Below are positions 55,827 through 63,868 of a stretch of DNA of 64,000 bases, in pieces; within the stretch, counting starts at the first letter, position 1, and the number at the start of each line of letters is the position of its first letter. Source of the DNA: Microbacterium marinilacus (GTDB lineage: Bacteria > Actinomycetota > Actinomycetes > Actinomycetales > Microbacteriaceae). Made by a program: the position numbers and the translations under genes. The stretch covers positions 122,166 through 186,165 of the forward strand of contig NZ_JAIJZW010000008.1 in the NCBI RefSeq assembly GCF_019753765.1, read 5' to 3'. A model generated the notes under the pieces. The model saw only the letters and a list, made by a program, of their open reading frames with translations, ran no database searches and was not told the origin of the DNA.

Positions 55827-56966
55827 ATGGCTGAAACCCGCCGCGCCGAGATCTCGGGCGCCGGATTCGCGGGGCTCGTCGCCGCCACCGCGCTCGCACA
55901 GCGCGGATGGCAGGTGCGCGTCCACGAGAAGGGGGAGACGTTGCGGACGGAAGGCGCCGGCATCGTGCTCTGGGGCAACAGTCTGCAGGTGCTCGACGAC
56001 ATCGGCGCCACGCACGACATCATGTCCAACTCGATGACGCCGCCGGCCTACGAGACCCGGATGGACAACGTCATCCAGTCCCAGGAGACCCTCGACGGGA
56101 TCCGCTGGCGCACGATGACACGCGGCCATCTGTTCAACTCCCTCCTGCTCGCGGCCCGCGAGGCGGGTGTCGAGGTCAAGCCCGGCTCCCGCGTCGTCTC
56201 GGCGACCGCGGACGGCGTGCTCACGACAGCCGACGGCGCGTCGACGAAGGCCGACCTCATCGTGGGCGCCGACGGAGTCGGGTCGGCCGTGCGAGACTCC
56301 CTCGGCTTCGAGGTCAGGCGCGAGCGTTCCCGCGACGGCATCACGCGCTTCCTCGTCCCGCGACGCAAGGCCGAGCTCTCCGCGCTTGAGCCCGACACGG
56401 AGTGGGACAACGTCATCGACTTCTGGAACCTCGATCCGCGCGTGCTGCGCGTGCTCTACACGCCTGCGAACGACGAGGAGCTCTACATCGCGTTGATGGC
56501 GCCAGCGGCGGACGCGGAGGGCTCGCGCGTACCGATCGACCTCGACCTGTGGACCTCGATCTTCCCCCAGCTCGCCCCGGTGCTGCAGGACGCGGCGCGC
56601 ATCCAGGGCCGGTACTACGGCTACCAGACGACGCGCGTCGACTCCTGGACCCGCGGTGTCGCGGCGCTCGTCGGCGACGCGGCGCACGCGATGTGCCCGG
56701 CCCTCGCGCAGGGCGCCGGCTGTGCGATGCAGAACGCCTACACGCTCGCCGTCGCCGCGACCGCCGCTTCCGACGACGAGCTGCCCGCGGCGCTCGCGGG
56801 ATGGGAGCGACTGGAGCGCCCGTACACCGACCGCTGTCAGGATCGCTCGCAGGAGTACGCCGACACCCGCGCGATGTCCCAGGGCAACCAGTTCACCGGC
56901 GAGAGCGTCGAGACGGCGCTGTACGAACCCACCGATCCGCACCGTCACGAAAAGGCTTCCGCATGA
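55827..56966 (+). CDS. FAD monooxygenase, 3-hydroxy-2-methylpyridine-5-carboxylate (MHPC) oxygenase-like
   Basis: The product is 379 residues, about the length of the Mesorhizobium loti MHPC oxygenase as I recall it. The FAD motif GAGFAG is at 11-16, GADGVGS at 147-153 and GDAAHAMCPALAQGAG at 283-298. From memory the last motif, the RRAE start, PPxYET, APAAD and TDRCQ regions all match that enzyme, and its active-site Tyr82, Arg211 and Tyr223 correspond to Tyr75, Arg208 and Tyr220 here. It hydroxylates and opens the pyridine ring in one step, giving E-2-(acetamidomethylene)succinate. Belongs to group A flavoprotein hydroxylases. AGAGGAG is upstream. Confidence 0.85.
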   Translation: MAETRRAEISGAGFAGLVAATALAQRGWQVRVHEKGETLRTEGAGIVLWGNSLQVLDDIGATHDIMSNSMTPPAYETRMDNVIQSQETLDGIRWRTMTRGHLFNSLLLAAREAGVEVKPGSRVVSATADGVLTTADGASTKADLIVGADGVGSAVRDSLGFEVRRERSRDGITRFLVPRRKAELSALEPDTEWDNVIDFWNLDPRVLRVLYTPANDEELYIALMAPAADAEGSRVPIDLDLWTSIFPQLAPVLQDAARIQGRYYGYQTTRVDSWTRGVAALVGDAAHAMCPALAQGAGCAMQNAYTLAVAATAASDDELPAALAGWERLERPYTDRCQDRSQEYADTRAMSQGNQFTGESVETALYEPTDPHRHEKASA

Positions 56967-57547
56967 GCATCGATTCCTCGTATCAGGTCCGCGCGTTTCA
57001 CTCGTTCGTCACGGAGACGCACCACGACGCGGGGCCCGCGCCCGCGCAATTGCTCATCAAGGCGGCGGTCGCGGTCGTGATCCGCAACCCGTTCGCGGGG
57101 CGGTGGGTCGAGGACCTCTCGCCGCTCACGGCGCCGAGCGCCAGCCTCGGCACAGAACTGGGAGAGCGCGCCGTGGCGCTGCTCGGCGGGCGACCGGTCG
57201 AGTCGTATGGCAAGGGCGGCCTCGCCGGGCTGAGTGGGGAGCAGGAGCACGTCGTGGCCTGCATCACCACGGTGTTCGGCGACGCATTCCGTGATGCCGT
57301 CGGCGGCGGCAAGGCCTGGATCTCGTCTGCGAGCAAGACCGCTGCGGCGGGAACGCAGATCGACATCCCGCTCGCCTTCAAGGACGAGGTGTACGTGCGG
57401 TCGCACTACGACGCCATCACGATCGCCCTGCCCGACGCGCCGCACCCCGACGAGCTCGTCCTGATCGCCGCGGTCGCCACGGGGGGAAGGCCGAACGCCC
57501 GTGTGGGCGGCCTCACCGTGTCCGACATCGTCGCTCGCGACGCCTGA
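56963..57547 (+). CDS. DUF1185 / amino-acid-synthesis-family protein
   Basis: The product is 194 residues. The family pattern includes VRNPFAGRWVEDLSPL-like (VVIRNPFAGRWVEDL) near residue 40, ELGERAVALLGG, SYGKGGLAG and EHVVACITTVFGDAFRDAVGGGKAWISSASK. PF06684 proteins have no firm function, though they occur next to amidases and ring-cleavage genes. The ATG overlaps the TGA of the oxygenase gene, so it is translated with it. A role close to ring opening is likely but unproved. Confidence 0.8.
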   Translation: MSIDSSYQVRAFHSFVTETHHDAGPAPAQLLIKAAVAVVIRNPFAGRWVEDLSPLTAPSASLGTELGERAVALLGGRPVESYGKGGLAGLSGEQEHVVACITTVFGDAFRDAVGGGKAWISSASKTAAAGTQIDIPLAFKDEVYVRSHYDAITIALPDAPHPDELVLIAAVATGGRPNARVGGLTVSDIVARDA

Positions 57548-57569
57548 TCCTATCTCCCCTGGAGCAGAC

Positions 57570-58349
57570 ATGACGTACCAGCACTCCCAGTACTTCGAAG
57601 ACCAGTCCATCGCAAGCGTGCTCGCCGATGTCGCCCGTGCGCATCGCATCCTCGAGCTCGAGGGTCATGGCGACATGTCGATGGGTCACCTGTCGTTCCG
57701 TGACCCGTTCGGTCGGGGACTGTGGCTCAAGCGCGGCAATCTGGCGCTGAGCGAGGTGGAGGGCGACGACTTCATCCTGATCGACTTCGACGGCAACGTG
57801 CTCGAGGGCACGGGCCTGCGGCACCTGGAATGGCCGCTGCACGCGGAGATCATGAAAGCCCGTCCCGACGTCAACTTCGTCGGTCACTCGCACGCGCACT
57901 TCGCCACGGTCCTGGGCGCCAGCGAGGAGCCGCTCAAGCCGTACAACAACCACGGCGTGTGGTTCGCCTACCACGGCGTGCCGCGCTTCTCCGAGACCAG
58001 CCACATCGTCACCACGGTGCCGCTCGGCGTCGCGGCGGCCCAGGCGCTCGGCGACGCCCAGGCGCTGCTGCTCGCCAACCACGGCATCGCGTTCGTCGGC
58101 TCGACGGTGGCCGAGGTGACGCTCGCGGGCATCTTCCTGGAGAAGGCCGCCCGCTTCCAGGTCGATCTGAAGTCTTCGGGCTTCACCCCGATCGAGCCCG
58201 ACCCCGAGGAGACCAAGGAGAAGTTCGACCGGATCTATCCGTCGAAGGCTCAGCACAACTTCTGGACCTACTTCAACCGCCGCCTCGAACGAGTCGAGGC
58301 GCTGCAGGGCATCGGCATCTCGCAGATCAGCCTGCCGCCGGCCGTCTGA
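57570..58349 (+). CDS. Class II aldolase-fold decarboxylase, 3-hydroxy-2-methylpyridine-4,5-dicarboxylate (HMPDC) decarboxylase-like
   Basis: The product is 259 residues. The class II aldolase/adducin metal site is complete: Glu93 (LHAEIM), His106 and His108 (GHSHAH), and His171 (LANHG). In M. loti the HMPDC decarboxylase of B6 pathway I is the known decarboxylase of this fold. Here it sits between MHPC-oxygenase-like and FHMPC-dehydrogenase-like genes, the exact steps before and after it, which supports the assignment. Sequence alone would also allow a sugar-phosphate aldolase. GGAGC ribosome site. Confidence 0.78.
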   Translation: MTYQHSQYFEDQSIASVLADVARAHRILELEGHGDMSMGHLSFRDPFGRGLWLKRGNLALSEVEGDDFILIDFDGNVLEGTGLRHLEWPLHAEIMKARPDVNFVGHSHAHFATVLGASEEPLKPYNNHGVWFAYHGVPRFSETSHIVTTVPLGVAAAQALGDAQALLLANHGIAFVGSTVAEVTLAGIFLEKAARFQVDLKSSGFTPIEPDPEETKEKFDRIYPSKAQHNFWTYFNRRLERVEALQGIGISQISLPPAV

Positions 58350-58416
58350 TCTTCGAGAGCCTCAGCGCTAATCACGAATCGCAGACAACGAGAAGCACAC
58401 AGAGAGAAGGAACACC

Positions 58417-59355
58417 ATGAGCGCTCTCCCGAAGATCGCCACCGTCATCGGCTCGGGCACGATGGGCCCCGGCATCGCCGCCACCCTGGCCCGAGCAGGT
58501 GTCATCGTCCGGCTCTACGACATCTCGGATCAGGCCATCGAGAACGCCGAGGCCGGCTACCAGACCGTCAAGGGGGTGCTGGCGACCGTCGGCACGCCGG
58601 AAGCCGAGGGCGGCGAGGTGACGTTCGGCATGGATCTGGCGGCCGCGGTCGCCGATTCGGAGCTGATCATCGAGGCCATTCCTGAGCGGATCGAGCTCAA
58701 GGCGTCGCTTCTCGAGCAGCTCGAGGCGCTGATCGGCAAAGACGTGATCATCGCGTCGAACACGTCGGGCATCCCGATCACCAAGATGGCCGAGACCATG
58801 ACGGTGCCCGGCCGCCTCGTCGGGATGCACTGGTCCAACCCGCCGCACCTCATCCCGATGATCGAGGTCATCCCCGGCGAGCAGACGAGCCCCGAGCTGG
58901 TGGACCGCCTGGCCGAGATGGTCAAGGCGTTCGACTATGTGCCGGTCATCGAGAAGGAGACGCCCGGATTCGTCGAGAACCGGATCCTGTACGCGATCCT
59001 GCGTGAGTGCATCGACCTGCTCGAGCGCGGCATCGTGACGCCCGAGGGATTGGACGCGTGTGTCAAGTGGGGCATCGGCTACAAGCTCGCCGTCGTCGGT
59101 CCGACCCGCCTTCTCGACATGGCGGGGCTCGACATCTACAACGCTGTGTCGGGCTACCTCAACGCCGACCTAGCGGACCGGAAGGACGTCCCGCAGCTCG
59201 TGCTGGACAAGATCGAGGCCGGCACGCTCGGCTTCAAGACCGGAGCGGGAATGTACGACTACGACGGTGCGGAGGCCGTCGCCGCCAAGCGCGGCGAGAT
59301 CATCCAGGGCCTCATCGCGACGCGCAAGACGCTGTCGTCGATCCCGAACGTCTGA
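58417..59355 (+). CDS. 3-hydroxyacyl-CoA dehydrogenase-fold NAD enzyme, FHMPC 5-dehydrogenase-like
   Basis: The product is 312 residues. The Rossmann motif GSGTMG is at 12-17. The catalytic dyad of the fold is His138 in GMHWSNPPHLIP and Glu150 in MIEV, twelve apart as in M. loti FHMPC dehydrogenase (His137/Glu149). That enzyme oxidises 5-formyl-3-hydroxy-2-methylpyridine-4-carboxylate to HMPDC, the substrate of the decarboxylase encoded just upstream. The WSNPP replacing the usual fatty-acyl-CoA region argues against beta-oxidation. GAGAAGGA is upstream. Confidence 0.8.
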   Translation: MSALPKIATVIGSGTMGPGIAATLARAGVIVRLYDISDQAIENAEAGYQTVKGVLATVGTPEAEGGEVTFGMDLAAAVADSELIIEAIPERIELKASLLEQLEALIGKDVIIASNTSGIPITKMAETMTVPGRLVGMHWSNPPHLIPMIEVIPGEQTSPELVDRLAEMVKAFDYVPVIEKETPGFVENRILYAILRECIDLLERGIVTPEGLDACVKWGIGYKLAVVGPTRLLDMAGLDIYNAVSGYLNADLADRKDVPQLVLDKIEAGTLGFKTGAGMYDYDGAEAVAAKRGEIIQGLIATRKTLSSIPNV

Positions 59356-60191
59356 TGACGCGGGAGATCGGCGCGGAGCCGATCGCGGACGGGCTCATGC
59401 GGACCCGCGGGGCGGATGTCGACATCGCCTTCCGAGTGGGCGGAAGCGGTCCCGCGGTCGTGCTGCTGCACGGAACGTCGGCCAGCCACGCGGTGTGGGA
59501 ACCGGTCGCCGAGGAGCTGTCGTCCGTGGCCACCGTGATCGCGCTGGATCAGCGCGGGCACGGCCGCAGCGACAAGCCGTCGCACGGATACACGGGTCCC
59601 GATTTCGCGGCGGACGTCGTGACGGTGCTCGACGCGCTCGGTATCGAACGCGCGCTCGTGGGCGGCCACTCGCTGGGCGCACGCAACGCGTGGCTCGCCG
59701 GCGCGCTGCACGTCGAGCGTGTGACGGGAGTGCTGTGTGTGGATTACACACCGTACGTCGAGACCGCGGTGATCGACGAGCTCGCCGCGCGCGTGGCCGC
59801 CGGTCACCGCACGTTCGGCGACATCGCGGAGATCGAGGAGTACCTGCGGGCACGGTATGCGCGCATCCTGCCGGACGCGGTCTCGCGGCGTGCCCGCTGG
59901 GGCTACCGCCCGACGGCCGGCGGATGGGTTCCGCACGCCGCCCCGGACGCCATGCAGCAGCTGATCGAGGGGTTCCGCACCCCGTGGGATGCGGAGTTCC
60001 GCGCCGTCGCGGTGCCGATGGCCCACGTCCGCGGGGCCCGGAGCGCTATCGTCGGCGCGGCCGCGTGGGACGCGGCGCGCGCCGACCGGCCCGATGACCG
60101 CTGGACCCTCGACGAGGACGCCGACCACTACATCCCGGAGGAGCACCCGGGACTCATCGCCGCCGAGCTGCGCACGCTGCTGGGCATCTGA
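59355..60191 (+). CDS. Alpha/beta hydrolase, E-2-(acetamidomethylene)succinate hydrolase-like
   Basis: The product is 278 residues. The triad is Ser106 (GGHSLGARN), Asp130 (CVDYTPYVET) and His258 (DADHYIPE). As I recall, the M. loti enzyme uses the same residue numbers and shares DQRGHGRSDKP, HSLGARN and DYTPYVET-like stretches. It hydrolyses the ring-opened amide to succinic semialdehyde, acetate, ammonia and CO2. The ATG overlaps the TGA of the dehydrogenase gene (TGATG). This is the step that releases usable carbon and nitrogen. Confidence 0.82.
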   Translation: MTREIGAEPIADGLMRTRGADVDIAFRVGGSGPAVVLLHGTSASHAVWEPVAEELSSVATVIALDQRGHGRSDKPSHGYTGPDFAADVVTVLDALGIERALVGGHSLGARNAWLAGALHVERVTGVLCVDYTPYVETAVIDELAARVAAGHRTFGDIAEIEEYLRARYARILPDAVSRRARWGYRPTAGGWVPHAAPDAMQQLIEGFRTPWDAEFRAVAVPMAHVRGARSAIVGAAAWDAARADRPDDRWTLDEDADHYIPEEHPGLIAAELRTLLGI

Positions 60192-60211
60192 CCCCAATGG
60201 AAGGAAATTCC

Positions 60212-60667
60212 GTGCCTCTCTTCATCGACAAGCTCGCGATCGCGAGCCCGGACTTCGGGAATCTGACGCGCATCCCCGACGAGTTCACGGCCGACGGGGG
60301 ACACTCCCTGCCGCGCCTGGAGTTCTCGGGCGCTCCAGAGGGCACCGCCGAGTACGCCCTCATCTGCCACGACCCGGATGCGCCGCTTCCGCACGGCTTC
60401 ACGCACTTCGTCGTGTACGGCATCCCGGCCGATGCCATGTCGCTGGACCTGGACGCCGACGGCGTGCGCATCGCGCCCAACGGCGCGGACTTCGCCGTCT
60501 GGTACGGGCCGGAGCCGCCCCGCGGGCACGGCGATCACCACTACTACTTCTGGCTCTATGCGCTGAACCGGCCCGTCGAGGGCGAGCCCACGCGCGAGCA
60601 GTTCCTCGCCGCGTACGGGAACGCCATCATCGAGCAGGCGCGGACGGTCGGCGTCTACTCGCGCTGA
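60212..60667 (+). CDS. YbhB/YbcL-type PEBP-family protein
   Basis: The product is 151 residues. PEBP motifs are HDPDAPLPHGFTHFVVYGIP and GDHHYYFWLYALNRP, forming the small anion pocket. An ATG 15 bases upstream has no ribosome site, while GGAAGGA precedes the GTG at 60212 by seven bases, so the GTG is chosen. PEBP proteins bind small anionic or phospholipid ligands; why one is in this catabolic operon is unclear. Confidence 0.82.
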   Translation: MPLFIDKLAIASPDFGNLTRIPDEFTADGGHSLPRLEFSGAPEGTAEYALICHDPDAPLPHGFTHFVVYGIPADAMSLDLDADGVRIAPNGADFAVWYGPEPPRGHGDHHYYFWLYALNRPVEGEPTREQFLAAYGNAIIEQARTVGVYSR

Positions 60668-60817
60668 CGACGACACGACGATCACGGACACGCACCGGGA
60701 CGTCGTGGATCTCCCGGTGCCCAGTCTGCGGCTCGTCCTGTTGGGCTCGACGGGCCCGATCGGAGACCGCGACCGGGCCGGGGATGCTGCTGCCCGTGAC
60801 CACGCCCGAAAGGAGCG
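60668..60817 (+). other. Gap before the IclR gene
   Basis: These 150 bases carry no recognised gene, although one frame stays open through them into the IclR region with no start codon or motif. It may be a remnant of a deleted gene or a plain spacer. Confidence 0.35.
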
Positions 60818-60820
60818 ATG

Positions 60821-61618
60821 ATGGAACCGATGGACAGCTCCCGAGCGAGAACCGAAGAGTCGTCCGTGCCGGCTGCGCGGACGAAAGGCGTCGAAAGCGC
60901 CCGCCGCGCGCTGCAGATCCTGCTGCAGTTCTCAGAGGGGCGACCGGAGCTGACAGTCGATCAGATCCTCGAGGCGCACGCGATCTCGGTGCCGAGCGCG
61001 TATCGATACGTCGCGCTGCTGCGTGAGATGAACCTGATCGAGGAGCGCGGTCGCGGGGTCTTCACGCTGTCGCCGCAGGTCGTCCGTCTGGCCCGCGCCG
61101 CGGAGGCGTCTTTCGACTACCGGGTCGAGGCGCAGCCCATCCTGGACCGCATGCGGGAGCGCACAGGCGAATCGGCACTGTATGTGCGCCGGGTCAACGA
61201 CGCCGCCGTGTGCCTGTCGATCTCCGAGTCCGAGCACGCCATCGGTCTGTCGTTCCAGCCGGGCGCGCTGATGCCGCTGCATGGCGGTGCAGCCGCAAAG
61301 GTGCTGCTTGCCGACTATCCGGAGCCGAAGCGCACCCAGTACCTCGACCGGCTGAGCCCGCCGCTCAGCAGGTCCGCGCGGCGTGCGCTGGAAGCGGACC
61401 TGGATCGGATCCGCGCTGCGGAGTACTCGGAGAGCACGGGGGAGGTCGACCAGGGAGTGTGGGCGGCCGCGGCTCCCGTACGCGCGCACGGCGCTCTCGT
61501 CGGCGCCGTCACCGTCGCCGCTCCCGCCTACCGGCTCGATGCGGAGCATCGGCGCGAGATCGCCGCCGCGGTGATCCAGGGGGCATCGGAGTTGGCGCGC
61601 GCCATCGCGCGGGGCTGA
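60821..61618 (+). CDS. IclR-family transcriptional regulator of the B6 operon
   Basis: The product is 265 residues. The N-terminal winged helix reads TVDQILEAHAISVPSAYRYVALLREMNLIEERG. The C-terminal ligand domain has the IclR/GAF pattern LHGGAAAKVLLAD and WAAAAPVRAHGALVGAVTVAAPAYRL. AAGGAG lies five bases before the ATG at 60821; another ATG starts at 60818. It is the last gene of the same-strand cluster and probably senses a pyridine or dicarboxylate intermediate, acting at the palindrome 52954-52967. Confidence 0.88.
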   Translation: MEPMDSSRARTEESSVPAARTKGVESARRALQILLQFSEGRPELTVDQILEAHAISVPSAYRYVALLREMNLIEERGRGVFTLSPQVVRLARAAEASFDYRVEAQPILDRMRERTGESALYVRRVNDAAVCLSISESEHAIGLSFQPGALMPLHGGAAAKVLLADYPEPKRTQYLDRLSPPLSRSARRALEADLDRIRAAEYSESTGEVDQGVWAAAAPVRAHGALVGAVTVAAPAYRLDAEHRREIAAAVIQGASELARAIARG

Positions 61619-61694
61619 TCCGGAGCGCCGTCAGGCCCGCTCACGTCATCGGCCGCAGCGCCTTCCGTCTTCTGCGCCAGCCGAACCGGGGCCG

Positions 61695-63779
61695 TCACTC
61701 GCTCGTGAACTGCGGCAGCGCAGCGCGCAGCTCGGCGAGCCACGCGCGCGCGTTGCCGTCCGACGGCGCGCGCCAGTCGCCCCGCGGCGACAGCGAGCCG
61801 GATGGCGCCACCTTCGGCCCGTTGGGGATCGCCGAGCGCTTGAACTGGGCGAAGCCGAAGAAGCGCTTCAGGAACACCTGCTCCCACTTCACGATGGTCG
61901 CGAGGTCGTAGCCGTAGCGGTCCTCGGGGGGGAACCCCGGAGGCCACTCGCCGGCGTCGGGATCCGACCAGGCGTGCTGCGCGAGGAACGCGATCTTCGA
62001 CGGCCGGTAGCCGAAGCGCAGCACGTGGTGCAGTGAGAAGTCGTGCAGCGCGTACGGGCCGATGGTCTGCTCGGTCGACTGCACCTGCCCGTCCTGCCCC
62101 GCGGGCACGAGCTCGGGGCTGATCTCGGTGTCGAGCACCGACTGCAGCACCTCGGCCTCGTGCGCGGAGACGCCCTGCTCGGCGCCGTGGGCGATCACCC
62201 AGCGGATCAGGTGCTGGATCAGGGTCTTCGGCACTCCCGAGTTCACGGCGTAGTGGCTCATGTGGTCGCCGACGCCGTAGGTCGCCCAGCCGAGCGACAG
62301 CTCCGACAGGTCGGACGTGCCGACGACGATGCCGCCGTGGTGGTTCGCCAGGCGGAAGAGGTAGTCGGTGCGCATGCCGGCCTGCACGTTCTCGAACGTC
62401 ACGTCGTACACCGGCTCGCCCCGGCCGAACGGATGCCCCATCTGCGTCAGCATCTCGGTCGCCGCGGGCCGGATGTCGATGGTCTCGATCGAAGCGCCCA
62501 CCGACTCGGCGAGGCGGATCGCGTTCGACTTCGTGTGGTCGCTCGTCGCGAAGCCCGGCATCGTGTACGCCAGGATGTCGCTGCGCGGGCGACCCATCCG
62601 ATCCATCGCCCGCGCGATCACGAGCAGTGCGTGCGTCGAGTCGAGGCCGCCGCTGACGCCGATCACCGGCTTCGGGTCGCCGATGGCGCGCATGCGCTGG
62701 ATCAGGCCGGACACCTGGATGTTGAACGCCTCGTAGCAGTCCTGCGCGAGGCGGGCGGGGTCGTCCGGGACGAACGGGAACCGGTCGAGGTGACGCCGGA
62801 GCCCGACGTCTCCGCGCGGCGGCTCGAGCGTGAACGGCACGGTGCGGAAGGCGGCGGCCGGCGATCCGTCGGGCGCGGAGAGGACCGTCCTGCGGTTGTC
62901 GTCGAAGGTCCCCTGCCGGAGTCGGTCCTGGCGCAGGCGGTCGAGGTCGACATCCGCCACCGACCTGCGGGCCCCGTCCGGGAAGCGCTCGGTCTCGGAG
63001 AGCAGGTTCCCGCCCTCGTAGATCATCGTCTGGCCGTCCCACGACACGTCGTTGGTCGACTCGCCCATGCCCGCCGCGGCATACGCGTAGGCGGCCAGGC
63101 ACCGCAGCGACTGCGACTTGACGAGGTCCTTCCGATCCTCGGCGCGTGCGATCGTGATCGGGCTGCCGGACAGGTTCAGCAGCACGGTCGCGCCCGCGAG
63201 CGCGGCGGTCGCCGACGGCGGGATCGGCACCCACACGTCCTCGCAGACCTCCGCGTGGATCACCAGCCCCGGCACGTCCGCCGCCTCGAACAGCAGGTCG
63301 GGCCCGAACGGGACCTCCGTGCCCGCGACCGCGATCGTGCCGCGCTGGTCGTCGCCGGGGGCGTACCAGCGGCGCTCGTAGAACTCGCGGTACGTCGGCA
63401 GGTACGACTTCGGGGCGACGCCGATCACCGCGCCGCGGTGGATGACGACCGCGCAGTTGTAGATGCGGTTGCCGCGGGCGAGCGGCGCGCCCACCACGAG
63501 CACCGGCATCAGGTCGGCCGACTCGCGGGCGATGCGGGCGATGGCGGCGTGCACCCCGTCGAGCAGCGCGTCCTGCATCACCAGGTCGTCGATCGCGTAC
63601 CCCGACAGGCACAGCTCGGGGAAGACCGCGACCGCGACCGCCTCGTCGTGGCACTCGCGTGCGCTGTCGAGCACGTGCTGCGCGTTGGTCGCCGGGTCGG
63701 CGATGGCGAGCGGGATTGTGCACGCCGCGACGCGCGCGAACCCGTGCCGATAGGCGCTGGCGAAGTCGTAGTCGCTCAC
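61695..63779 (-). CDS. nadE: NAD+ synthase (glutamine-hydrolysing)
   Basis: The product is 694 residues, the two-domain form. Residues 1-300 are a nitrilase-type glutaminase with Glu (FPELCLSGYAIDD), Lys (APKSYLPTYREFYE) and nucleophile Cys (HAEVCEDVW). The C-terminal synthetase has the PP-loop GVSGGLDSTHALL and GTSDLSELSLGW. It makes NAD from deamido-NAD, ATP and glutamine. Convergent with the IclR gene; no hairpin is obvious between them. Confidence 0.95.
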   Translation of the reverse strand: MSDYDFASAYRHGFARVAACTIPLAIADPATNAQHVLDSARECHDEAVAVAVFPELCLSGYAIDDLVMQDALLDGVHAAIARIARESADLMPVLVVGAPLARGNRIYNCAVVIHRGAVIGVAPKSYLPTYREFYERRWYAPGDDQRGTIAVAGTEVPFGPDLLFEAADVPGLVIHAEVCEDVWVPIPPSATAALAGATVLLNLSGSPITIARAEDRKDLVKSQSLRCLAAYAYAAAGMGESTNDVSWDGQTMIYEGGNLLSETERFPDGARRSVADVDLDRLRQDRLRQGTFDDNRRTVLSAPDGSPAAAFRTVPFTLEPPRGDVGLRRHLDRFPFVPDDPARLAQDCYEAFNIQVSGLIQRMRAIGDPKPVIGVSGGLDSTHALLVIARAMDRMGRPRSDILAYTMPGFATSDHTKSNAIRLAESVGASIETIDIRPAATEMLTQMGHPFGRGEPVYDVTFENVQAGMRTDYLFRLANHHGGIVVGTSDLSELSLGWATYGVGDHMSHYAVNSGVPKTLIQHLIRWVIAHGAEQGVSAHEAEVLQSVLDTEISPELVPAGQDGQVQSTEQTIGPYALHDFSLHHVLRFGYRPSKIAFLAQHAWSDPDAGEWPPGFPPEDRYGYDLATIVKWEQVFLKRFFGFAQFKRSAIPNGPKVAPSGSLSPRGDWRAPSDGNARAWLAELRAALPQFTSE

Positions 63780-63868
63780 GTGCCCAGTCTTGCACTACCG
63801 TCCGGCCGCGACGCCTGCGGCCCCCGCGACCGGACGGCGCGCTCGGGCCGCTGGGCCGAGCCGCGTCG

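Noticed and set aside
57570..58349. L-fuculose/ribulose phosphate aldolase
   Set aside because: The metal site fits the fold in general, but no sugar genes are present and the flanking genes are the adjoining steps of HMPDC decarboxylation.
58417..59355. Beta-oxidation 3-hydroxybutyryl-CoA dehydrogenase
   Set aside because: No other fatty-acid gene is nearby, the active-site region has WSNPP, and all neighbours fit B6 degradation.
60668..60817. Small gene between the PEBP and IclR genes
   Set aside because: One frame is open but has no start codon, ribosome site or recognised motif.
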